This document shows positions 34,002 to 42,847 of a stretch of DNA of 64,000 nucleotides, one piece after another (the first letter of the stretch is position 1; every line of letters begins with the position of its first letter). The notes under the pieces were generated by a model. That model searched no databases, had not been told where the DNA came from, and saw nothing but the letters and a program-made list of their open reading frames with translations. The stretch is from Bacillus sp. 165 (GTDB taxonomy: Bacteria > Bacillota > Bacilli > Bacillales > Bacillaceae_G), in contig NZ_JAGHKQ010000004.1 in assembly GCF_017742235.1 (NCBI RefSeq), forward strand, positions 186,001 to 250,000, written 5' to 3'. A program made the translations under genes and the position numbers.

Positions 34002-34907
34002 CTAACAGTGTTGTTCATATTTATCTTGTTTTGTAACCTCTTGAATAAATTCATATTCATCTTCTGTAAGCGGAGCAGCGTTGGCAGCTTTCGCATTTTC
34101 TACAGCTTGCTTTTCAGAGCTTGCACCTGGTATGACCGAAGCTACAATAGGGTTGTGCAAACAATATTGAATAGCGGTGTCTTGCAGGGGACGATCGGAA
34201 TGCAGCATATGAAGAGTACGTTCCAGTTCCTCAATGGAGTAGGAGAGGTATCCCTTCTCTCTTGCCTTTTCAAGCTTTCGTTCATTTGCGTGTGTTAAGA
34301 GTCCTTTGGCTAATGGTCCGCGTGCAATGATGCTTATATTATATTCTTGTAAGTATGAAAATAATTCTTCTGGACGGCGATTTAATATGTTGTATTCCAT
34401 TAACACGCTGACAATATTCGAACGAGATGCGTATTCCTTAATGACATTTGGACGAATCGAGGAAATCCCATAGTACCGAATGAGACCTTCTTGCTGCAAT
34501 TCGTCAAATGCTTCGATGGTTTCTTCTATATTGTCTTCAATCGTGCCCCCGTGCAGCTGGTATAGATCAATATAGTCTGTTTGAAGACGAAGGAGGCTAT
34601 TTTTTACTGCTTCTTTTATGTATTGTTTAGATGGATCCCAAAACCAGCCATTTTTTTCTTCGGTCCAGCGATTGCCTGCTTTAGTGGCGAGAACTATATC
34701 TTTGCGTTTGCCTTTTAATGCTTTACCAACGAAGGATTCATTCAAACCATAATTGTATAAATCGGCGGTATCCAAGAAATTGATACCTTGATCTATAGCA
34801 GTATGAATGATGCGAATGGCTTCTGCTTCCGTTGTTCCGAGTGACATACAGCCCAACCCTATTTCACTAACGTATAAATCAGAGCAACCTAATTGACGTT
34901 GATTCAT
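34002..34907 (-). CDS. yqkF: Aldo/keto reductase (YqkF)
   Basis: 301-residue aldo/keto reductase of the AKR11/YqkF type, different from the pair at 30892-32622. Tetrad: Asp/Tyr in NFLDTADLYNYG, Lys in LATKAGN, His in LYQLHGG. The cofactor segment is IPGASSEKQAVEN. ATG 34907 follows AAAGGGGG. It lies next to mciZ and nudF, as in B. subtilis. Confidence 0.88.
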   Translation of the reverse strand: MNQRQLGCSDLYVSEIGLGCMSLGTTEAEAIRIIHTAIDQGINFLDTADLYNYGLNESFVGKALKGKRKDIVLATKAGNRWTEEKNGWFWDPSKQYIKEAVKNSLLRLQTDYIDLYQLHGGTIEDNIEETIEAFDELQQEGLIRYYGISSIRPNVIKEYASRSNIVSVLMEYNILNRRPEELFSYLQEYNISIIARGPLAKGLLTHANERKLEKAREKGYLSYSIEELERTLHMLHSDRPLQDTAIQYCLHNPIVASVIPGASSEKQAVENAKAANAAPLTEDEYEFIQEVTKQDKYEQHC

Positions 34908-35007
34908 AGCAATCCCCCTTTGTATTATTTTAATAGTAACGCTATAAGGGAGTCTTTTTCAAATAGTTTTATTCAAATTGTATGGGGGATTAATCCTTTC
35001 TTTCCCT

Positions 35008-35145
35008 CTATTTGAATTTTCGGCGTTCACCCCGAATCCAGTCTTGCACCGTTTCATACTGCTTGCTGTATTCTTTTAATTGTCGGCGTACCTCCCATGC
35101 TTTCCCTACAAGCCTAATCCGGTCTTTTGCTATATATATTTTCAT
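35008..35145 (-). CDS. mciZ: MciZ, mother-cell inhibitor of FtsZ
   Basis: A 45-residue peptide. The core LVGKAWEVRRQLKEYSK then VQDWI aligns without gaps to B. subtilis MciZ (40 residues), which caps FtsZ filaments in the mother cell during sporulation. ATG 35145 follows GGAGGG. A sigma-E-type -10 box lies 30 bases upstream. The peptide has an extra basic tail (RGERRKFK). Position between yqkF and nudF is conserved. Confidence 0.88.
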   Translation of the reverse strand: MKIYIAKDRIRLVGKAWEVRRQLKEYSKQYETVQDWIRGERRKFK

Positions 35146-35174
35146 GACAATCCCTCCGGTATGGTTTGTGATAG

Positions 35175-35203
35175 AATGTATGAAGAGAGAATTGTAATTA
35201 GAA
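35175..35203 (-). promoter_or_regulatory. Sigma-E-type promoter of mciZ
   Basis: On the minus strand the -10 CATACATT (35182-35175) matches CATACANT. A partial -35 (TCTAATT) lies 14 bases upstream. Confidence 0.6.
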
Positions 35204-35216
35204 CAAGGAGCTGAGA

Positions 35217-35762
35217 GTGTTGAAAAAGTTTGAAGAGAAAACGATTTCTACGACACCTGTTTTTCAAGGGAAAGTTATTACTATTCAGGTAGATGAAGTG
35301 ACACTGCCAAATGGAAATACAAGCAAACGTGAGATTGTAAAGCACCCCGGCGCGGTCGCAATAGTAGCCGTTACAAAAGAAAATAAACTGGTTTTAGTTG
35401 AGCAATATCGCAAGGCGATGGAAAAATCGATTATCGAGGTGCCCGCAGGAAAATTGGAACCTGGTGAAGAACCTTTATCGACAGCGCATCGTGAATTAGA
35501 GGAAGAAACGGGTTACATAGCAGCAGATATGGAACTTATCGCTTCATTTTATACAGCACCAGGTTTTTGTGATGAAATCGTCTATCTTTATGAAGCGACT
35601 GGATTGGAGAAGAAAGAAGAGAAAGCGGCTTTAGATGAAGATGAATTTGTAGAGTTAATGGAAGTCTCGCTTGAGGAAGCGCTACACTTAATACAAGAGA
35701 AGCGTATTCATGATGCGAAAACAATACTAGCAGTACAATACTTGCAATTAAAAAATCGATAG
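35217..35762 (+). CDS. nudF: ADP-ribose pyrophosphatase (Nudix)
   Basis: 181 residues; hydrolyses ADP-ribose to AMP and ribose-5-phosphate. The Nudix box GKLEPGEEP..AHRELEEETGY is complete near residues 80-102, and VEQYRKAMEKSIIEVPAG precedes it. Start GTG 35217 (or TTG 35220) behind AAGGAG. It is divergent from mciZ and converges on an acetyltransferase gene through a shared palindromic terminator. Confidence 0.93.
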   Translation: MLKKFEEKTISTTPVFQGKVITIQVDEVTLPNGNTSKREIVKHPGAVAIVAVTKENKLVLVEQYRKAMEKSIIEVPAGKLEPGEEPLSTAHRELEEETGYIAADMELIASFYTAPGFCDEIVYLYEATGLEKKEEKAALDEDEFVELMEVSLEEALHLIQEKRIHDAKTILAVQYLQLKNR

Positions 35763-35786
35763 ACAGATGTGTCTATCGATTTTTTA
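35750..35786. terminator. Shared bidirectional terminator nudF / acetyltransferase
   Basis: AAATCGATAGACA / TGTCTATCGATTT with loop GATG. It includes the stop codons of both convergent genes. Confidence 0.88.
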
Positions 35787-36333
35787 CCTTTGCATATATG
35801 CAGGTATCACGTAATTCATTATCAGCAGATAGTCTTTCGTTTTGTAAAATACCCTCTAATACAAATTCTGTACTTTCCGCTGTAGACCGGGCCTGTTCGT
35901 TAGCGGCATCGCAACGAATCTCTACGCGCTTTGCATCCAGTTTTTCAAAAGCAAAATTAACAGCTCCTGCTAAAGCTTCTTTCATAAATCCTTGCCTGCG
36001 GTGCTTACTGTGCAGCCAAAAACGTAGCTCGAATTTCGGTATATTCCATGCAGGGATTAATGTTAGAGCTCCTATAAAAAAACCTTCTTCTCTGTGATAC
36101 ATATGGAATGTGAGATGTTCTCTCAATAAAAACCGGGCATGCTCTTCTCTGATGAGTGCTTCCGCTTGTTCCTCAGAGGAAATGGTTGATACTGAAGGCA
36201 TCCAAAGATCCAGAATTGATTTAGAAGATTGGATGGCCTCGTATACTTCCATCCCATCTCCAGGAAACGGTTTGCGGATGAGCAAACGTTTTGTTTGAAA
36301 CATTGTCGGAAAATCAAGCAGTAATGGATTCAT
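35773..36333 (-). CDS. GNAT acetyltransferase (RimJ/RimL type)
   Basis: 186 residues from ATG 36333 (ribosome-binding site GGGAGGG). RimJ/RimL-like N-acetyltransferase: TKRLLIRKPFPGDG at the N-terminus, acetyl-CoA loop HSKHRRQGFMKEAL, and the conserved CDAANEQARSTAE. The substrate, a protein N-terminus or small amine, cannot be told. Confidence 0.87.
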   Translation of the reverse strand: MNPLLLDFPTMFQTKRLLIRKPFPGDGMEVYEAIQSSKSILDLWMPSVSTISSEEQAEALIREEHARFLLREHLTFHMYHREEGFFIGALTLIPAWNIPKFELRFWLHSKHRRQGFMKEALAGAVNFAFEKLDAKRVEIRCDAANEQARSTAESTEFVLEGILQNERLSADNELRDTCIYAKVKNR

Positions 36334-36408
36334 AAAATATCCCTCCCTCATCTCTACCTCTAGTGTATCAAATTAAAAATAGTAATTTCAATTTCCAAAA
36401 CAGCCGAG

Positions 36409-36436
36409 TCATAGAATTTCATTCCCATCATACAAT
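36409..36436 (+). promoter_or_regulatory. Sigma-E promoter of spoIIM
   Basis: TCATAGA (36409-36415), 13-base spacer and CATACAAT (36429-36436), a perfect sigma-E -10 box, 30 bases before the spoIIM start. Confidence 0.75.
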
Positions 36437-36466
36437 CTAGTAAGAGAGTTATAGGGGGAGAAAGAA

Positions 36467-37117
36467 ATGTTGCGAAAACCGACGATGCAAGATCGCATTG
36501 CCTATCATATACAAGAGCATTCTTCTGTTTATTTATTTGTTTCTATTCTTTTGCTTATGGGCGTTATATTCGGTGCTGTGACTGTAAATAGCTTACAGGG
36601 CGGTCAAAAGCAAGAATTATATACATATTTGAGTCGCTTTTTCGGACAAGTATCAGAAGGCAAGTTTGCTGCGTCTAACGAAATGTTTGAACAAAGCTAT
36701 TTTTCTCACTTAAAATATATCGGCTTTATATGGGTTCTGGGCATTTCTATTATCGGTTTGCCCATTATATTAGTTCTTCTGTTTTTAAAAGGAATCGTAG
36801 TAGGGTTTACGGTTGGATTTTTAGTCAATCAGCTGGGATGGCAAGGGTTCCTTCTATCATTCGTATCTGTGCTGCCCCAAAATTTAATTGTTATTCCAGC
36901 TTTTATTATTGTGACAACGGTATCGGTCAATTTTTCTTTACGTATGATTCGTCACCAGTTTATACGGCGCAGCAATGAACCCATTTTACCGCTTTTTGTT
37001 CGGTATACCTGCTTTTTTCTAATTGTTGGCTTGGGAATGGCAGCCGCTTCGTTTTTTGAAGCATATGCATCTCCGAAACTGATGAAAATAGTTGTAGAGG
37101 CTATGAGCCAAAAATGA
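36467..37117 (+). CDS. spoIIM: Stage II sporulation protein M
   Basis: 216-residue membrane protein of the SpoIIDMP engulfment machine, made in the mother cell. About five hydrophobic helices. FVSILLLMGVIFGAVTVNSL and GIVVGFTVGFLV are typical. It recruits SpoIIP and SpoIID to the septum, where peptidoglycan is degraded during engulfment. A sigma-E promoter precedes it and fur follows, as in B. subtilis. Confidence 0.94.
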   Translation: MLRKPTMQDRIAYHIQEHSSVYLFVSILLLMGVIFGAVTVNSLQGGQKQELYTYLSRFFGQVSEGKFAASNEMFEQSYFSHLKYIGFIWVLGISIIGLPIILVLLFLKGIVVGFTVGFLVNQLGWQGFLLSFVSVLPQNLIVIPAFIIVTTVSVNFSLRMIRHQFIRRSNEPILPLFVRYTCFFLIVGLGMAAASFFEAYASPKLMKIVVEAMSQK

Positions 37118-37124
37118 TTATAAT

Positions 37125-37172
37125 ATAGTAATCATTATTTTCTTTTGACACCCTCTCTTCTTTTGGTATAAT
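37125..37172 (+). promoter_or_regulatory. fur promoter with possible PerR/Fur box
   Basis: TTGACA (37145-37150), a 16-base spacer, TATAAT (37167-37172). The 15-base element TAGTAATCATTATTT at 37125 shows partial 7-1-7 symmetry like PerR/Fur boxes. B. subtilis fur is PerR-controlled. Confidence 0.65.
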
Positions 37173-37200
37173 AGTGTAAGAGTGGCGAGGAGGGTAATAA

Positions 37201-37665
37201 ATGGAAAGCAGAATCGATCGAATTAAGAAGCAACTACATTCAGCTAGTTATAAATTAACACCACAACGTGAGGCAACAGTTCGAGTGCTTCTAGAAAATG
37301 AAGAAGATCATTTAAGCGCGGAAGATGTATACCTCCTTGTGAAAGAAAAATCGCCAGAAATCGGATTAGCAACAGTCTACCGCACATTGGAACTGTTAAC
37401 CGAATTAAAAATCGTTGATAAAATTAATTTTGGAGACGGTGTATCGCGCTATGATCTACGCCAAGAGGGAGCAGCTCGTTTCCATCACCACCTTGTATGC
37501 ACACAATGTGGTTCTGTTGAAGAAATCCAAGAAGATCTTCTTGGAGAGGTTGAAAAAACAGTTGAAACTAATTGGAAATTTAAAGTAAAAGATCATAGAT
37601 TGACATTTTATGGAGTATGTCAAGTATGTCAACAAAAAGAAGCCGAACAACCTTTTCCTGTATAG
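37201..37665 (+). CDS. fur: Ferric uptake regulator
   Basis: 154-residue Fe2+-dependent repressor. Winged helix: YKLTPQREATVRVLL and GLATVYRTLELL. Metal sites: the HHH cluster in RFHHHLVCTQCG and the structural zinc pair CTQCG / CQVCQ. Gene order spoIIM-fur-yqzK-xerD distinguishes it from PerR and Zur. Confidence 0.94.
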   Translation: MESRIDRIKKQLHSASYKLTPQREATVRVLLENEEDHLSAEDVYLLVKEKSPEIGLATVYRTLELLTELKIVDKINFGDGVSRYDLRQEGAARFHHHLVCTQCGSVEEIQEDLLGEVEKTVETNWKFKVKDHRLTFYGVCQVCQQKEAEQPFPV

Positions 37666-37683
37666 AAGGAAAGGGTTTTTTGT
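37649..37683 (+). terminator. Terminator of fur
   Basis: AACCTTTTCC / GGAAAGGGTT followed by a T run, overlapping the stop. Confidence 0.78.
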
Positions 37684-37799
37684 TTGGATGATTTGGTTTC
37701 ATCTTAGTGAGAAGGCATAACAGGCTTTTCTATGTATAAAGTTTGTCTTATCTGGCATATGTTGTACTAAGACTATTATTTAGACTTGGAGGCAGTGCT

Positions 37800-38030
37800 A
37801 TGAGAGCAATCAAATTTACCTTTGATGTTGTAAAAGTATTTTTGTTATTTACGGGTTGTACGGTTTTGTTTTATTTCGCTATACTATGGATAAATGAGGA
37901 ATATCAAAACTATCATCGCTATGATGCACCGAAACAAGATTCAGCCGTTAAAGTTACAACTGAGGAGCAAGGGATGACGGTCGACAATTGGATGCAGCGC
38001 ATGATTTTTTTCTATGAAAACGGGGAGTAG
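37800..38030 (+). CDS. yqzK: DUF4227 membrane protein (YqzK)
   Basis: 76 residues from ATG 37800 (CTTGGAGGCAG upstream). One membrane helix near residues 10-30, then an acidic extracytoplasmic tail. It is conserved between fur and xerD in Bacillus, function unknown. Its 3' end borders the xerD start and they share a transcript. Confidence 0.8.
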   Translation: MRAIKFTFDVVKVFLLFTGCTVLFYFAILWINEEYQNYHRYDAPKQDSAVKVTTEEQGMTVDNWMQRMIFFYENGE

Positions 38031-38037
38031 AGGACTA

Positions 38038-38928
38038 TTGGAGGATCAAGTTAAAGATTTTATTCATTATTTGATTGTAGAAAAAGGATTAGCTCGTAAT
38101 ACAGTTATATCGTATGAACGAGATTTAAAAAGTTATTTAAAGTATATACAAAAGGTTGAGCAGCTTTCCTCGTTACACGCTGTCACACGGCTACATATTG
38201 TTAATTTTCTTCATCATCTGAAAGAGGCCAACAAGTCATCGAAAACACTTGCTAGACATATTGCTTCGATTCGTTCGTTTCATCAGTTTTTATTGCGTGA
38301 GCACGTGGTAGAGCACGACCCGTCTGTACATATTGAAACACCGCAGGCTGAACGGAAATTGCCTAAGGTGCTGTCTATTGCTGAAGTAGAAGCTTTGCTG
38401 CAAGCTCCCCAGGGAAATACGGCATTCGGACTTCGAGATAAGGCTATGCTGGAGATGTTATATGCTACTGGGCTTCGTGTCTCTGAACTTATTAATCTTG
38501 ATTTATCAGACGTGCATCTCACCATGGGGTTTGTGCGTTGTCTCGGAAAGGGGAACAAAGAGCGGATTATTCCTCTTGGGCGACTGGCAATGGAAGCGAC
38601 GGACAAGTATATTCAACTGGGAAGAAAGAAGTTAATGGGGAAAAAAGCATCTGATGCGCTTTTTTTAAATCGTCAAGGGCAGCGATTATCGCGTCAAGGC
38701 TTTTGGAAAATCTTAAAGAAGTTGGCTGCTGAAGCAAATATTCAAAAAGAGTTAACTCCGCATACCTTGCGTCATTCTTTTGCTACACATCTGTTAGAAA
38801 ATGGGGCAGATCTTCGTGCTGTACAAGAGATGCTTGGACATGCAGATATTTCAACGACTCAAATTTACACACATGTTTCAAAAGCAAGATTGAAAGATGT
38901 GTATAAGCAGTTTCATCCGAGAGCCTAG
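38038..38928 (+). CDS. xerD: Tyrosine recombinase XerD
   Basis: 296 residues counted from TTG 38038, the usual family length; an ATG at 38014 would add eight residues and overlap yqzK. It resolves chromosome dimers at dif with XerC. N-terminal core-binding domain ([12 protein letters not shown]) and catalytic residues: Arg in [36 protein letters not shown] with the Tyr. It is also called RipX/CodV-partner in B. subtilis. Confidence 0.93.
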   Translation: MEDQVKDFIHYLIVEKGLARNTVISYERDLKSYLKYIQKVEQLSSLHAVTRLHIVNFLHHLKEANKSSKTLARHIASIRSFHQFLLREHVVEHDPSVHIETPQAERKLPKVLSIAEVEALLQAPQGNTAFGLRDKAMLEMLYATGLRVSELINLDLSDVHLTMGFVRCLGKGNKERIIPLGRLAMEATDKYIQLGRKKLMGKKASDALFLNRQGQRLSRQGFWKILKKLAAEANIQKELTPHTLRHSFATHLLENGADLRAVQEMLGHADISTTQIYTHVSKARLKDVYKQFHPRA

Positions 38929-39083
38929 AGAAATCTAGGTTCTTTTGTTTGAATGAGAGAGAAACTGTGCAAATTGTTTTTCACAGAAACTTCACAAATT
39001 CTTCGCATATAATTTGCAATAGAATACATAGACAGTGCACTCTATCATTCTCTATACTTAAATAGAGTGAAGGAGGAATTATA

Positions 39084-39806
39084 ATGAAAAAATTTTTTAT
39101 GCTAATATTAATGTTGGTTTTCGCATTCACAGGATGTAGCGAGAATAAAGATACAGATAAAAATGAACTTCCACAAGAAGTCAAAGTAGAAGTGAAAACG
39201 AATCCGAAAGAATTGAAGCCGCATGAAAAAGTGGAACTGCAAGCAGTTGTGATGCAAGGGAAAGAAGCTGTAACTGATGCGGATGAAGTGAAATTTGAAG
39301 TAATGAAGCAAGGCGAAGAGGATAGTCAAATGATTGAAGCGAAGCATGCAGGCAAAGGAGTATATACAGCTGAAACAACTTTTTCGGAAGATGGTATTTA
39401 TGATATAGTTGCACATACGACTGCGCGTGGCATGCATGTAATGCCGAAAGTGGAAATAAAAGTAGGAAACATAGAGGACTCTACTGAGTCAGATGAGCAT
39501 CATGATGAGCACGAGCATGGGGGGGTGGCTATTCATTTCATGGCTGGAGACATTCAAGCAAATGCTGAAACAGAACTGATGGCCCATATTCAACATGATA
39601 ATGCAGCATTAGCCGGTGCTGATGTACAGTTTGAAATTTGGAATGATTCTTCTGAGAAACATGAATATGTCCCGGCAAAAGAAGGACAAAGCGGTAAATA
39701 TACTGCTATGACTACATTTAAAGACACAGGTACTTATCACGTAAAGGTACACGTGATGAAGGGTGATATTCACGATCATCAAGAAGAAACGGTTCAGGTT
39801 AAGTAG
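39084..39806 (+). CDS. Lipoprotein with two YtkA-like domains
   Basis: 240 residues. Lipobox FAFTGC places Cys18 at the membrane. Two YtkA/FixH-like beta domains follow (about 30-125 and 148-238), both built on a GKYTA.TTF..TGTY-type strand pattern. They are joined by a His/Glu/Asp-rich linker (DEHHDEHEHGG), a plausible metal-binding stretch. YtkA-like proteins are linked with copper or redox functions outside the cell, but the role here is inferred. The ribosome-binding site is AAGGAGGAAT. Confidence 0.78.
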   Translation: MKKFFMLILMLVFAFTGCSENKDTDKNELPQEVKVEVKTNPKELKPHEKVELQAVVMQGKEAVTDADEVKFEVMKQGEEDSQMIEAKHAGKGVYTAETTFSEDGIYDIVAHTTARGMHVMPKVEIKVGNIEDSTESDEHHDEHEHGGVAIHFMAGDIQANAETELMAHIQHDNAALAGADVQFEIWNDSSEKHEYVPAKEGQSGKYTAMTTFKDTGTYHVKVHVMKGDIHDHQEETVQVK

Positions 39807-39835
39807 CCTTCACATTTGTGAAGGTTTTTTCTTTT
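39805..39835 (+). terminator. Terminator of the YtkA-type lipoprotein gene
   Basis: CCTTCACA / TGTGAAGG hairpin with T run. Confidence 0.85.
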
Positions 39836-39881
39836 GCCTATAGAATATTGTAAAGGAGATTGATGTCAAAAGGAGACGTAG

Positions 39882-40529
39882 ATGAAACGAACGATTATTA
39901 TTATTGCAGGAATACTTTTCCTGCTTGCTGTTGCTTTTTATTTTGGCTATGTGAAAATGAAAAAGCATACCGATGAGACAGTTGTGGTTCTTGATCCAGG
40001 GCACGGGGGGAAATATCCGGGATTTTCTAATAAAACAATTGTAGAAAAAGAAGTGGTATGGGGTGTATCACAGTATCTCAAAGAAGAACTAGAGAAAAAA
40101 GGATATAAAGTATATGTAACGAGAGATGGAGATACAGAGTGCAGCAAAAAAGGCTATGAAGAGGATTTGACATGCCGGCCTAAGTTTGCTCGAAAAATGG
40201 GAGCGGATTTGTTTGTTAGCATTCATGCGAATGCATTTGTAAAAAATTCAGAAGTGCGAGGAATCGAAACATTTTATTTTACTCCTTTTCAGGATAAGGA
40301 AGCAGCGCATGCGATCGCCCGCTCATTATCTAAAGAAACGGGAATGCCGATTCGATTTACGAAATTCGCCAATTATCGTGTACTGCGGGAATCCATTGTA
40401 CCAAGTACTCTTATTGAAATTGGTTATTTAACGAACGAAGAAGATGCAAAGTTGCTGCAGATAGATGAGTTTAAACGAAAAACCGCCATTGGCATTGCAA
40501 AGGGAATTGAAGTATTTTTACATAAATAA
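39882..40529 (+). CDS. N-acetylmuramoyl-L-alanine amidase (Amidase_3, CwlD-like)
   Basis: 215 residues with an N-terminal membrane anchor (about 4-24). The zinc amidase domain has DPGHGG, the Glu in EKEVVW, SIHANA and the catalytic Glu in LIEIGYLTN. It cleaves the amide between muramic acid and peptide. CwlD makes the muramic lactam of the spore cortex; size and single-domain form fit, but vegetative amidases share them. An insertion with two Cys (ECSKKG...LTCRP) is unusual. Confidence 0.85.
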   Translation: MKRTIIIIAGILFLLAVAFYFGYVKMKKHTDETVVVLDPGHGGKYPGFSNKTIVEKEVVWGVSQYLKEELEKKGYKVYVTRDGDTECSKKGYEEDLTCRPKFARKMGADLFVSIHANAFVKNSEVRGIETFYFTPFQDKEAAHAIARSLSKETGMPIRFTKFANYRVLRESIVPSTLIEIGYLTNEEDAKLLQIDEFKRKTAIGIAKGIEVFLHK

Positions 40530-40591
40530 TGGTCAACAGTTCAGCCGTAGTGAGCTTGTCAAAGGATTGTTTTATAGAACAACAGAGGGTG

Positions 40592-40746
40592 CCTGTATTT
40601 TTTCACAAGCCTCTTCATAGTTTGTGGAAAAATGCAGGTTAGTATATTATGATAGAGGAGAAGAAAAGAGTTCTATGTGGCTTCTTATACTAAAAATGCA
40701 GGCTAACACCATTTTATAAAGTCTGACATCTGACTTTATAAAATGG
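40592..40746 (+). promoter_or_regulatory. Two large hairpins in the deoB leader region
   Basis: First: CCTGTATTTTTTCACAA (40592-40608) pairs with TTGTGGAAAAATGCAGG (40622-40638). Second: CCATTTTATAAAGTC pairs perfectly with GACTTTATAAAATGG around TGACATCT (40709-40746), followed by T-rich sequence. The motif AAAAATGCAGGYTA occurs in both halves. Confidence 0.55.
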
Positions 40747-40809
40747 CAACTTTTTGTATTTTTTTAGGACATACTATTTTAGTAATGGAATAAAGTAGGA
40801 GGGACAGTT

Positions 40810-41994
40810 GTGAGCCAGAAATATAAACGTATTTTTTTAATCGTGATGGATTCTGTTGGAATCGGGGAAGCACCTGACGCCGAGAAGTATGGGGATATAG
40901 GTGCTGATACGCTTGGACATATTGCAGATCACATGAAGGGATTACATATGCCTAATATGGCAAAGCTTGGTCTTGGAAATATCCGTGAAATGAACGGCAT
41001 TTCCAAGGTAGATCAACCGCTTGGTTATTATACAAAAATGCAAGAAAAATCAGCCGGAAAGGATACGATGACAGGTCATTGGGAAATAATGGGGTTGTAT
41101 ATTGATACACCGTTTCAAGTATTCCCTGAAGGATTTCCGAAAGAATTAATTGATGAAATCGAAAGTCGCACAGGTCGCAAAGTAATTGGGAACAAACCAG
41201 CATCTGGAACGGGTATTCTTGATGAATTGGGAAAAGAACATATGGAAACAGGGGCGTTGATTGTATACACTTCTGCAGATTCTGTACTGCAAATTGCTGC
41301 TCATGAAGAAATAGTTCCTCTTGAAGAATTGTATGATATTTGTAAAATATGCAGGGAATTGACTTTAGATGAAAAGTATATGGTTGGCCGCGTGATTGCG
41401 CGTCCATTTGTCGGAGAGCCGGGTAATTTCCAGCGTACGCCAAACCGTCATGATTATGCGTTGAAACCATTCGGCCGGACGGTTATGAATGAATTACAGG
41501 ATGGAGATTTTGATGTCATTGCCATTGGAAAAATATCCGATATTTATGATGAAGAGGGTGTCACAAAGTCCCTTCGTACCAAATCTAATATGGATGGAAT
41601 GGATAAGATGGCTGATACAGCAGATATGGACTTTACAGGTATTAGCTTTGTAAACTTGGTTGATTTTGATGCATTATTCGGTCATCGCCGTGACCCGCAG
41701 GGCTATGGAGAAGCCTTAGAAGAATATGATGCCCGTTTGCCTGAAGTAATGGAAAAGTTAAAGGATGATGATTTGCTTATTATTACAGCAGATCATGGAA
41801 ATGACCCAATTCATCATGGTACGGATCATACACGCGAGTATGTACCGCTATTGGCATACAGTCCAAGTATGAGAAATGGCGGAAAAGAATTACCGCTTCG
41901 TCAAACATTTGCTGATATAGGTGCTACTGTTGCTGAAAATTTCGGCGTAAAGATGCCAGATTACGGCAAAAGCTTTTTAAACGAGCTAGAGTAA
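40810..41994 (+). CDS. deoB: Phosphopentomutase
   Basis: 394 residues; interconverts (deoxy)ribose-1- and 5-phosphate in nucleoside salvage. Alkaline-phosphatase-fold metal motifs: [11 protein letters not shown] near residue 12, [10 protein letters not shown] with the phosphorylated Thr, and [19 protein letters not shown]. Start GTG 40810 behind GGAGGGACA. First gene of deoB-punA-pdp; gaps are 13 and 12 bases. Confidence 0.95.
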   Translation: MSQKYKRIFLIVMDSVGIGEAPDAEKYGDIGADTLGHIADHMKGLHMPNMAKLGLGNIREMNGISKVDQPLGYYTKMQEKSAGKDTMTGHWEIMGLYIDTPFQVFPEGFPKELIDEIESRTGRKVIGNKPASGTGILDELGKEHMETGALIVYTSADSVLQIAAHEEIVPLEELYDICKICRELTLDEKYMVGRVIARPFVGEPGNFQRTPNRHDYALKPFGRTVMNELQDGDFDVIAIGKISDIYDEEGVTKSLRTKSNMDGMDKMADTADMDFTGISFVNLVDFDALFGHRRDPQGYGEALEEYDARLPEVMEKLKDDDLLIITADHGNDPIHHGTDHTREYVPLLAYSPSMRNGGKELPLRQTFADIGATVAENFGVKMPDYGKSFLNELE

Positions 41995-42007
41995 GGAGGA
42001 ATTGAAA

Positions 42008-42835
42008 GTGGATAAACAGTTAATTGAAAAAGCAGCTTCTTATTTAAAAGGAAAATTTGATCGGACGCCTGAAGTCGGTTTAATTTTAGGATCAGGACTT
42101 GGTGTACTGGCTGATGAAATTGAGAATCCAGTGAAAGTACCATACAATGAAATTCCTGAGTTTCCAGTATCTACGGTTGAAGGTCATGCAGGACAATTGG
42201 TGTTTGGAACATTGCAAGGTGTAACGGTAATGGCTATGCAAGGGCGCTTTCATTACTATGAAGGGTATGCTATGCAAAAAGTAACCTTCCCTGTTCGTGT
42301 TATGAAAGCATTGGGGGTAGAGAAGCTGGTTGTAACAAATGCAGCTGGCGGAGTGAACACTTCCTTTGAAACTGGGGACTTAATGTTAATTTCTGATCAT
42401 ATTAATTTTATGAGTGCCAATCCGTTAATTGGACCGAATGATTCAGAGCTTGGTTTCCGCTTTCCAGATATGTCAGAAGCATATTGTAAAAATCTTCGTC
42501 AGCAAGCAAGAAAGGTTGCAGAAGGCTTAAATTTAAAAGTGCAAGAAGGCGTCTATCTTGCAATGTCTGGTCCTACATATGAAACTCCTGCTGAAATCCG
42601 CATGGCTCGTACGCTTGGAGCAGATGCGGTAGGTATGTCTACAGTTCCAGAGGTTATTGTAGCTCGTCACGCTGGGATGAAGGTGCTTGGTATCTCTTGT
42701 ATTACGAACATGGCTGCAGGCATTTTAGATCAGCCGTTAAATCATGAAGAGGTAATAGAGACGACGGAACGCGTTAAAGTCAACTTTTTATCGTTAGTAA
42801 AAGGCATAATAAGCGAAATGAAAAGTGTGAAGTAA
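42008..42835 (+). CDS. punA: Purine nucleoside phosphorylase
   Basis: 275 residues; phosphorolysis of guanosine and inosine (trimeric type). LILGSGLGVLADEI, the VEGHAGQL His and GPTYETPAEIR are diagnostic. I place the start at GTG 42008, 7 bases behind AAGGAGGA; the TTG at 42002 is too close to that site. Its ribose-1-phosphate product feeds deoB. Confidence 0.94.
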   Translation: MDKQLIEKAASYLKGKFDRTPEVGLILGSGLGVLADEIENPVKVPYNEIPEFPVSTVEGHAGQLVFGTLQGVTVMAMQGRFHYYEGYAMQKVTFPVRVMKALGVEKLVVTNAAGGVNTSFETGDLMLISDHINFMSANPLIGPNDSELGFRFPDMSEAYCKNLRQQARKVAEGLNLKVQEGVYLAMSGPTYETPAEIRMARTLGADAVGMSTVPEVIVARHAGMKVLGISCITNMAAGILDQPLNHEEVIETTERVKVNFLSLVKGIISEMKSVK

Positions 42836-42847
42836 GGGGGATTTCAG

